From assembly GCF_904846235.1 (NCBI RefSeq), contig NZ_CAJGZN010000013.1:1-64000 (forward strand): a DNA stretch of 64,000 nucleotides, written 5' to 3'. The notes under the pieces were generated by a model, which saw only the letters and a program-made list of their open reading frames with translations, had not been told where the DNA came from and searched no databases. Within the stretch, counting starts at the first letter, position 1; every line of letters starts with the position of its first letter. Positions 54,646 through 64,000 of this stretch are shown in pieces. The DNA comes from Psychrobacter immobilis. Lineage in GTDB: Bacteria; Pseudomonadota; Gammaproteobacteria; Pseudomonadales; Moraxellaceae. The position numbers were made by a program, and so were the translations under genes.

Positions 54646-55539
54646 ATGAATGCTGTTTTTACTTACTCCGTACGTTCGCTTATCACATTACAGCGCTTGC
54701 TAATGACAGGACTGATCGTTCTAGGAACTTTCACACTGAATGCACAAGCTGCAACGGTCAGTGTTAGTAATTATCCGCTATTCTTGTTAAGTGAAGCAGT
54801 AACAGAAGGCGCGCCATCAGCCAATCGACTATTGCAAGCGGGGGAGGTAGGACATCATGGTAGTATTAGCCCTGGTGATATCAAGGCAATCAAAGACAGC
54901 AAGTTCGTCGTATGGTTCGGTGAGCCGCTAGAAAACAATCTAGCAGCGAGCCTGAAAACAGCCCCAAATGCCATTGCTTTATTTGAGTTCGATGCATTCA
55001 ATCGTCATCCATTACGTGATGTAAAGGGCGACGCTATCGCGGGTACACTAGATCCACATATTTGGCTAGATCCTGAAAATGCCAAAGCCATTACCCGTGC
55101 ATTGGCTGTGATTCATAGCCATGCCAATCCACAATATAAGGACTTGTATCAAGCCAACGCGAAAAAATTTGCACAGCAACTAGACAAAGAAGTTACTGCA
55201 TTTGAGCAAAGCTCTATTAAAAGTGCCTCAAAAACACGACCTTATTGGGCTTATCACGATGCTTATCAGTATATCGAAGACAGCTTACACTTAACGCTCG
55301 TTGGCAGCCTTAGCGTGGATCATCACCTATCACCCAAAGCAAGCCAACTACGTTGGTTAAACGAGCAACGCCCAGCTAAGCAAATGTGTTTGGTCAGTCC
55401 AAGTGAGCCAGCAAAAGGCTTACTTGCGAAGTTACAACCAGTGAAGAGTACGGTACAGCCAGAAGATATGAGTAGTAGCGATGACTTTATCAGCGGTTGG
55501 CAGAATATGGCCAAACAGATATATCAATGTATCTCGTAA
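54646..55539 (+). CDS. znuA: Zinc ABC transporter substrate-binding protein ZnuA
   Basis: ZnuA is the periplasmic zinc receptor of ZnuBC. A signal peptide of about 36 residues ends in NAQAA, and the mature protein has the A-1 cluster fold. Metal ligands are expected in VGHHGSISPGD near residue 70, DPHIWLDPENAKA near 135 and YWAYHDAYQY near 200. The His/Asp-rich loop of E. coli ZnuA is missing, making this a short form (297 aa from this start). The ATG at 54646 gives the better signal peptide; an in-frame ATG at 54577 would add 23 residues. It is divergent from zur across a Zur box. Confidence 0.92.
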   Translation: MNAVFTYSVRSLITLQRLLMTGLIVLGTFTLNAQAATVSVSNYPLFLLSEAVTEGAPSANRLLQAGEVGHHGSISPGDIKAIKDSKFVVWFGEPLENNLAASLKTAPNAIALFEFDAFNRHPLRDVKGDAIAGTLDPHIWLDPENAKAITRALAVIHSHANPQYKDLYQANAKKFAQQLDKEVTAFEQSSIKSASKTRPYWAYHDAYQYIEDSLHLTLVGSLSVDHHLSPKASQLRWLNEQRPAKQMCLVSPSEPAKGLLAKLQPVKSTVQPEDMSSSDDFISGWQNMAKQIYQCIS

Positions 55540-55816
55540 TGTAGCCAAAAACAGCAATTTGCTAGGATTGTTTGAGTTGGTTGTACAGCTTCGCTTTAAG
55601 CATTCATTACAGACTACGTAATATAGTAATCTTAGCAAAATGCGTTAGGTGACTGATAAAAGTCATATTTTACTTGCTTAATAGTTACGCTCTACCTATA
55701 ATAAGTAGCGTTTTATTTTGGCCGAAAGGTAATGCCTGTAGAGTAAGTCATTCACGGATAAAATTATCATAAGTATGATATATTGTCCCAATGCTGTAAG
55801 GGCTATAGGAATACCG

Positions 55817-56215
55817 ATGACCAAGCCTGCCAAACGCACGCAAAAAGACAAGATTGGCATCTATATTAAACGACAAGCATGGATACTATTTATCCTTATT
55901 ATCATTGCTTGGATAGTAGATACTATTTGGTTACATAGTGAGCTTATGATAGCAAAAAGTGCTGCAATTGGTGCGCTACTAAGTTTTATCACTCAAGCAG
56001 TATTTGCGTTTTTTATTTTTTGGTACACCGGATATCGCGCGCGCCAACACATCGTTAGCCAGCTATATCGGGGTCAAATGTCAAAATGGTTATTGACCGT
56101 GTTTGGTTTTGCACTAATTTTTATTACCGTACAACCCCTATCTGCGCCAGCGCTGTTTATCGGTTTTATGGTAATGCAAATTAGTCACAGTTGGATGTTG
56201 TGGCATATACGCTAG
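55817..56215 (+). CDS. atpI: ATP synthase subunit I-like protein
   Basis: A 132-residue protein with four hydrophobic segments and a basic start (TKPAKRTQKDKIGIYIKRQ). This is the topology of AtpI, a chaperone-like helper for the c-ring of F-type ATP synthase. The assignment rests mostly on topology and on position before atpB, since AtpI sequences vary widely. The ATG at 55817 has AGGAAT 4 bp upstream and is preferred over one 14 codons earlier. A 676-bp gap with a terminator-like hairpin separates it from atpB, so it is not tightly coupled to the structural genes. Confidence 0.7.
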   Translation: MTKPAKRTQKDKIGIYIKRQAWILFILIIIAWIVDTIWLHSELMIAKSAAIGALLSFITQAVFAFFIFWYTGYRARQHIVSQLYRGQMSKWLLTVFGFALIFITVQPLSAPALFIGFMVMQISHSWMLWHIR

Positions 56216-57758
<1,543 letters not shown>

Positions 57759-57773
57759 TTAGACATTCAATAG

Positions 57774-58040
<267 letters not shown>

Positions 58041-58157
58041 TCCGAAAGCTCAGTTGTAAATGTTTGGTATTCGGAGACTTTCTATCAAATATAGTCAAGA
58101 TTTGACTACCAAACATGATCAATGAAACTGATTTTTCATTAACAAAGAGGTGATCAC

Positions 58158-58628
58158 GTGAATATCAATTTTACCCTCGTCGGTCAAGCCATTGCTTTTG
58201 CAATATTTGTGATTTTTTGCATGAAATTCGTGTGGCCACCACTTATCGGTGCCATCAATGAGCGTCAGCGTAAAATTGCTGAAGGTCTGAATGCCGCAGA
58301 AAAAGCAAAAGCAGATTTGGCGACCGCGGAGCAAAATGTCCAGCAGGAACTTGATCTTGCAAAGACCAAGGCTGCCGCTCTAATCGAGCAAGCGAACAAG
58401 AGTGCCAATCAGCTCGTCGAAGATGCAAAATCGCAAGCCCAAGCGGAAGGCGAGCGCATTCGTCAACAAGCGCAAGCATCTATCGATCAAGAAATCAATC
58501 AAGCGCGTGAGTCATTACGTGCCCAAGTTGCTGAACTGGCTGTACTTGGTGCAGAGAAGATTTTGCAAGACAAAGTCGATGTGCAAAAACATGCCAGTAT
58601 GTTAGACCAACTGGCGGCGAAGCTGTAA
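58158..58628 (+). CDS. atpF: F-type ATP synthase subunit b
   Basis: Subunit b is the peripheral stalk dimer. One membrane helix at about residues 5-27 ([20 protein letters not shown]) is followed by a long charged coiled coil (about 35-135) rich in Ala, Glu and Gln. Length is 156, equal to E. coli. The codon before the ATG region contains AGAGGTGATC as SD. It ends 13 bp before atpH. Confidence 0.97.
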   Translation: MNINFTLVGQAIAFAIFVIFCMKFVWPPLIGAINERQRKIAEGLNAAEKAKADLATAEQNVQQELDLAKTKAAALIEQANKSANQLVEDAKSQAQAEGERIRQQAQASIDQEINQARESLRAQVAELAVLGAEKILQDKVDVQKHASMLDQLAAKL

Positions 58629-58641
58629 TTGTGAGGATATA

Positions 58642-59265
58642 ATGGCTGACTTATCAACCTTAGCACGACCGTACGCTAAAGCCGCGTTTGACTATGCCAA
58701 CGAAAACGGCGCAGTCAACGAGTGGGAAAACTTCTTACTTGTTGCTAGCACTGTTGTCAATGACAAGTCGTTCAGTACTTGGCTAGACAATCCAGCTGTT
58801 TCTGCTGAGCATAAGTCAGCTGCTTTGGTCGATCTTTATGATACGCAAGTAGCTAGCGCTAATGATTCTGCTTTTAAGCAGTTATTAAGCGAAGCTCAAG
58901 GGACTAGCCTTGACAGTAACGTAAGCTATCCAAAAGTATCAGTAGCACTTAGTAACTTCGTTAAACAGTTATCAGAACAAGAGCGTCTGGCGCTGCTTCC
59001 TGAAGTTTATGAGCATTATCGCCGTCACAAGGCAATAAGCTTAAAGCAGCTTGACGCATATGTGACCTCTGCCTACCCATTGACTGATGAACAGCGTCAA
59101 ACGCTACAAACGCGTCTTGCTGCCTCGCTAAATGCTAGTGTAGTGATTCACGAATCAGTTGATCCAAGTCTATTGGCAGGCGCTACAATCAAAGTCGGTG
59201 ACAAAGTCATTGATGATTCGATGCGCGGCAAGTTACAACAGTTAAAAACACAGCTAACTGCCTAA
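58642..59265 (+). CDS. atpH: F-type ATP synthase subunit delta
   Basis: Delta caps the F1 hexamer and binds subunit b. The N-terminal six-helix bundle starts [17 protein letters not shown], and the C-terminal end is [14 protein letters not shown], both typical. Length is 207 against 177 in E. coli; the extra residues seem to lie at about 70-100 ([18 protein letters not shown] and on), between the bundle and the C-terminal part. SD GAGGATATA lies before the ATG, and atpA follows after 93 bp. Confidence 0.95.
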   Translation: MADLSTLARPYAKAAFDYANENGAVNEWENFLLVASTVVNDKSFSTWLDNPAVSAEHKSAALVDLYDTQVASANDSAFKQLLSEAQGTSLDSNVSYPKVSVALSNFVKQLSEQERLALLPEVYEHYRRHKAISLKQLDAYVTSAYPLTDEQRQTLQTRLAASLNASVVIHESVDPSLLAGATIKVGDKVIDDSMRGKLQQLKTQLTA

Positions 59266-59358
59266 TGCCAATCATCAATACAGTCAAATATTGACTGTAT
59301 GATTATAAGAGCAATTAAGTCAGTGGGCGGGTTATCATAAATTAAAGGAAACAAGGCA

Positions 59359-60903
59359 ATGCAACAATTGAATCCAGCGGAAATCAGTAACCTGATTAAG
59401 CAGCGTATTCAAGACCTTGATGCGGGTGCAACTGCAAAGAATGAAGGCACGATTGTCAAAGTATCTGACGGTATCGTGCAGATTCATGGTCTTGAAGATG
59501 CCATGTACGGCGAAATGATTGAGTTTGAAGGCGAAATCTACGGAATGGCTCTAAACTTAGAGCGTGATTCTGTTGGCGCGGTAGTACTTGGTGATTACCT
59601 AAAGCTGCAAGAAGGTCAAAAAGCCTATTGTACTGGTCGTATTCTTGAAGTACCAGTAGGTCCTGAGCTGTTAGGCCGTGTTGTTGATGCTTTGGGTAAT
59701 CCTATTGATGGCAAAGGTCCTATCGATGCCAAGATGACTGATAAAGTCGAAAAGATCGCTCCAGGCGTTATCGACCGTCAATCAGTAGATCAACCAGTAA
59801 TGACTGGTTATAAAGCCGTTGATACCATGATTCCAATCGGTCGTGGTCAGCGTGAGCTTATCATTGGTGACCGTCAGACTGGTAAAACAGCGATGGCTAT
59901 CGATGCGATCATCGCACAGAAAGCTTCAGGCATTAAATGTGTATACGTGGCTATCGGACAGAAACGTTCGACTATCGCTAACGTCGTACGTAAGCTTGAG
60001 CAAACTGGTGCACTAGAATATACCACTGTTGTGGTTGCTTCAGCATCAGAGCCTGCAGCACTTCAGTATATCGCACCGTACTCAGGTTGTACGATGGGCG
60101 AATACTTCCGTGACCGCGGCGAAGATGCACTGATTGTATTTGATGACTTATCAAAGCAAGCGGTTGCTTATCGTCAGATTTCACTACTATTACGTCGTCC
60201 GCCAGGTCGTGAAGCTTATCCTGGTGACGTATTCTATTTACACTCACGCCTACTTGAGCGTGCATCACGTGTAAATGCTGATTATGTAGAAAAATTCACT
60301 AACGGTGAAGTGAAAGGTAAAACTGGTTCTTTAACCGCACTACCAATCATTGAAACACAAGCTGGTGATGTATCTGCATTCGTACCAACCAACGTGATTT
60401 CGATCACTGATGGTCAGATCTTCCTAGAGTCTAGTTTATTCGCCTCAGGTATCCGTCCAGCAGTAAACGCTGGTATCTCGGTATCTCGTGTTGGTGGTGC
60501 CGCTCAGACTAAGATCATCAAAAAGCTATCTGGTGGTATTCGTACCGCTCTAGCTCAATATCGTGAACTAGCAGCATTTGCTCAGTTCGCATCAGATCTT
60601 GATGACGCAACTCGCGAACAGCTTGATCATGGTGAGCGTGTGACTGAATTGATGAAGCAGAAGCAGTATCAGCCGATGTCAATCTCTGAGCAAGCAGCCG
60701 TTATCTATGCTTCAAACGAAGGCTTCTTAGCTGACGTACCTGTCGAAAAGATTGGTTCTTTCGAAGAAGCGTACCTACGTTATATGCATGATGAGCAAAG
60801 TGAATTGATGCGTGAGATTGATGACACTGCGAACTACAATGATGATATCGCAGGTCGTTTAAAGTCATCTCTAGAGACCTTTAAACAAAATCACAGTTAT
60901 TAA
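59359..60903 (+). CDS. atpA: F-type ATP synthase subunit alpha
   Basis: The alpha subunit carries the non-catalytic nucleotide sites of F1. Walker A is G170-DRQTGKT177, Walker B lies in [13 protein letters not shown] near 259, and the Arg finger region is in [13 protein letters not shown] near 375. Length (514) equals E. coli (513). The SD AAAGGAAA is 9 bp ahead of the ATG. Confidence 0.98.
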   Translation: MQQLNPAEISNLIKQRIQDLDAGATAKNEGTIVKVSDGIVQIHGLEDAMYGEMIEFEGEIYGMALNLERDSVGAVVLGDYLKLQEGQKAYCTGRILEVPVGPELLGRVVDALGNPIDGKGPIDAKMTDKVEKIAPGVIDRQSVDQPVMTGYKAVDTMIPIGRGQRELIIGDRQTGKTAMAIDAIIAQKASGIKCVYVAIGQKRSTIANVVRKLEQTGALEYTTVVVASASEPAALQYIAPYSGCTMGEYFRDRGEDALIVFDDLSKQAVAYRQISLLLRRPPGREAYPGDVFYLHSRLLERASRVNADYVEKFTNGEVKGKTGSLTALPIIETQAGDVSAFVPTNVISITDGQIFLESSLFASGIRPAVNAGISVSRVGGAAQTKIIKKLSGGIRTALAQYRELAAFAQFASDLDDATREQLDHGERVTELMKQKQYQPMSISEQAAVIYASNEGFLADVPVEKIGSFEEAYLRYMHDEQSELMREIDDTANYNDDIAGRLKSSLETFKQNHSY

Positions 60904-61119
60904 TTTAACGGGTTAAGCCGAATTGGTTATAACTGTAGCTTAGAGCTGATAAAGTGGCGCGTTGTCTGACTAGATATTTGCGCCACTGTTTTAACCATTA
61001 TCGGTATTAGATCGCGTAATGCCACAAGATATAAAATGTTATTCTGTAGGACTGATGTTGTATATCAAACGATTGTCGCATGCGCCAATGCTTTTTAACC
61101 CTCTTATATTGGAATCATT

Positions 61120-62001
61120 ATGGCAAGCTTAAAAGAGATACGTGCCAAAGTCACCAGTATTAAAAGCACCCAGAAAATTACTCGTGCTATGCAAATGGTA
61201 GCGGCAAGTAAAATGCGCCGTGCGCAAGAGCGCATGGACGTGGGTCGCCCGTATGCTGATAGTATGCGCCGGGTTATTTCACATTTGGTGCATGCCTCAT
61301 CAGACTATAAACATCCGTATATGGTATCGCGTCCAGTCAATAAGGTTGGCTATATTGTCATTACCTCTGACCGTGGCCTAGCGGGTGGTTTGAATATTAA
61401 CTTATTCAAAGCCCTAACTAAAAGTATCCAAGATTATCAAGATCAGTCTGTACAGGCTGAGTTTGCAGTCATCGGTGCCAAAGGTGTGAGTTTCTTCAAA
61501 AACTTTGGTGGTAAAGTTACGTCGGCTGTGACCGATTATGGCGATAAACCAACGTTTGAACAATTGAATGCACCGGTTCAAGCGATGCTTGAAGACTATA
61601 ATAACGGCAATATTGACCGTATTTATGTAGTCTATAACCGATTCGTCAATGCAATGACTCAGAAACCAACGGTTAATCAGTTGGTTCCTCTACCAGAGCA
61701 GTCATTTGATGATGAAGACAGTGGTCTACAGACAGAACTTAGCTGGGATTATATCTACGAGCCTGACATCAAGACGTTGATTGATGAATTGCTTGGTCGC
61801 TATATTGAGTCGATTGTTTATCAAGCGGTAATGGAAAACATTGCCTCTGAGCAGTCTTCACGTATGGTTGCGATGAAAGCGGCAACAGATAATGCTGGTG
61901 ACCTTATTAACGATTTACAGTTGGTTTATAACAAGCTGCGTCAAGCGGCGATTACCCGAGAAATCTCGGAAATCGTTGGCGGTGCTGCTGCTGTTTCATA
62001 A
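61120..62001 (+). CDS. atpG: F-type ATP synthase subunit gamma
   Basis: Gamma is the central rotor shaft. The N-terminal helix ([36 protein letters not shown] region, residues 1-36) and the C-terminal helix ending [14 protein letters not shown] form the coiled coil, with the Rossmann-like middle around [12 protein letters not shown] near residue 85. Length (293) is close to E. coli (287). A 216-bp gap precedes it, larger than elsewhere in the operon; it holds no gene. Confidence 0.97.
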   Translation: MASLKEIRAKVTSIKSTQKITRAMQMVAASKMRRAQERMDVGRPYADSMRRVISHLVHASSDYKHPYMVSRPVNKVGYIVITSDRGLAGGLNINLFKALTKSIQDYQDQSVQAEFAVIGAKGVSFFKNFGGKVTSAVTDYGDKPTFEQLNAPVQAMLEDYNNGNIDRIYVVYNRFVNAMTQKPTVNQLVPLPEQSFDDEDSGLQTELSWDYIYEPDIKTLIDELLGRYIESIVYQAVMENIASEQSSRMVAMKAATDNAGDLINDLQLVYNKLRQAAITREISEIVGGAAAVS

Positions 62002-62021
62002 TTGACTACACCTATATATAG

Positions 62022-63473
<1,452 letters not shown>

Positions 63474-63587
63474 GTTGTATGAGCATAAGCTAACGAGTAG
63501 ATATAATATAAACCTTGTATCTACTCTTCAGTAACGCATCGCAGTTTTACTGTTTTTTGATCGCGCTTTGATGGTAAGGAATTAAGT

Positions 63588-64000
63588 ATGGCAACGTTAC
63601 AATGTCGCGTCGTAAGTGCTCGTGAAGAGTTGTATTCAGGCGAAATTAGCATGTTAATAGCTACTGGTACCGAAGGCGAGATTGGTGTATTGCCAGGTCA
63701 CACACCGCTTATTACTTTGCTAAAGCCAGGTGCAATGCGAGTGCAAACACCAAACGGTGAAGAAGAAGTAATTTACGTCTCAGGTGGTGTACTAGAAGTA
63801 CAGCCTAAGATGGTTACGGTATTGGCTGATACAGCCATGCGTGCACACAATCTTGACGAAAGCAAAATCGTCGAAGCACGTAAAAAAGCTGAGCAAATGT
63901 TAGTTAACCAGTCTGATACGCTACAAACCAATGCGGCTTTGGCCTCACTTGCAGAGTCTGTAGGACAATTACAGACTATTCGTAAGTACAAAAACCGCGC
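63588..64000 (+). CDS. atpC: F-type ATP synthase subunit epsilon (cut by the window edge)
   Basis: Epsilon regulates rotation and inhibits ATP hydrolysis. The N-terminal beta-sandwich begins MATLQCRVVSAREELYSG and contains GEIGVLPGHTPLITLLKPG; the C-terminal helices begin near residue 90 (NLDESKIVEARKKAEQM). 137 codons are present with no stop, near the usual end of about 138-140, so only the last few residues are missing. The SD TAAGGA lies 7 bp before the ATG. Confidence 0.95.
   Translation, partial: MATLQCRVVSAREELYSGEISMLIATGTEGEIGVLPGHTPLITLLKPGAMRVQTPNGEEEVIYVSGGVLEVQPKMVTVLADTAMRAHNLDESKIVEARKKAEQMLVNQSDTLQTNAALASLAESVGQLQTIRKYKNR

Overview
The window reads as part of a gammaproteobacterial chromosome of the family Moraxellaceae, most likely Psychrobacter. 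The protein sequences, the three-way split of the cell-wall/division genes, the zur/znu block beside the atp operon and the moderate base composition all point there. The genus is inferred from gene content and sequence style; no search was run. Almost everything is ordinary housekeeping DNA. The accessory part is the first 3.3 kb.

Left end (1-3344): the right end of a Tn7-like transposon sits in the standard attTn7 site, exactly 25 bp past the glmS stop codon. It carries tnsA and tnsB with intact catalytic residues and three 20-bp tandem TnsB-type repeats at its tip. tnsC is cut after about 67 codons by an IS3-family insertion sequence whose last codons and terminal repeat open the window. 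A hairpin next to the tnsA start codon covers the only visible ribosome binding site.

3370-11143 (minus strand): glmS and glmU (UDP-GlcNAc synthesis), then ribH-nusB-thiL-pgpA (riboflavin, antitermination, thiamine, phospholipid), then hisF. 11329-16405: thrB, a DUF2007 protein and a class II glutamine amidotransferase on plus, a YchJ-like SEC-C protein and a YdjM-like membrane hydrolase on minus, and a DUF3025 protein. 16702-23055: aconitase AcnA, a LysE exporter, tRNA-Glu and tRNA-Ala behind a near-consensus promoter, a DUF3223-like protein and gltX.

23306-31891: first part of the split dcw cluster, rsmH-ftsL-ftsI-murE-murF-mraY. A second part, murD-ftsW, lies at 45715-48613. Between them are rlmA, a small His/Lys-rich exported protein, a lipoprotein, an M20 amidohydrolase with a DUF3100 membrane partner, tRNA-Ser, a secreted nuclease, two small proteins, glnK-amtB behind a sigma54-type promoter, and a SulP transporter with a universal stress protein.

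48746-56215: gluQ and dksA, cpdA, the zinc uptake locus (zur-znuC-znuB divergent from znuA, with a clear Zur palindrome between them) and atpI. 56892-64000: ATP synthase genes atpBEFHAGD and most of atpC, which runs off the window.

The least ordinary observations are the disrupted Tn7-like element and its leader hairpin, a hairpin in the leader of the M20-DUF3100 pair, and lineage-type extensions in NusB, AcnA and RsmH. No CRISPR array, defence island or prophage is visible.
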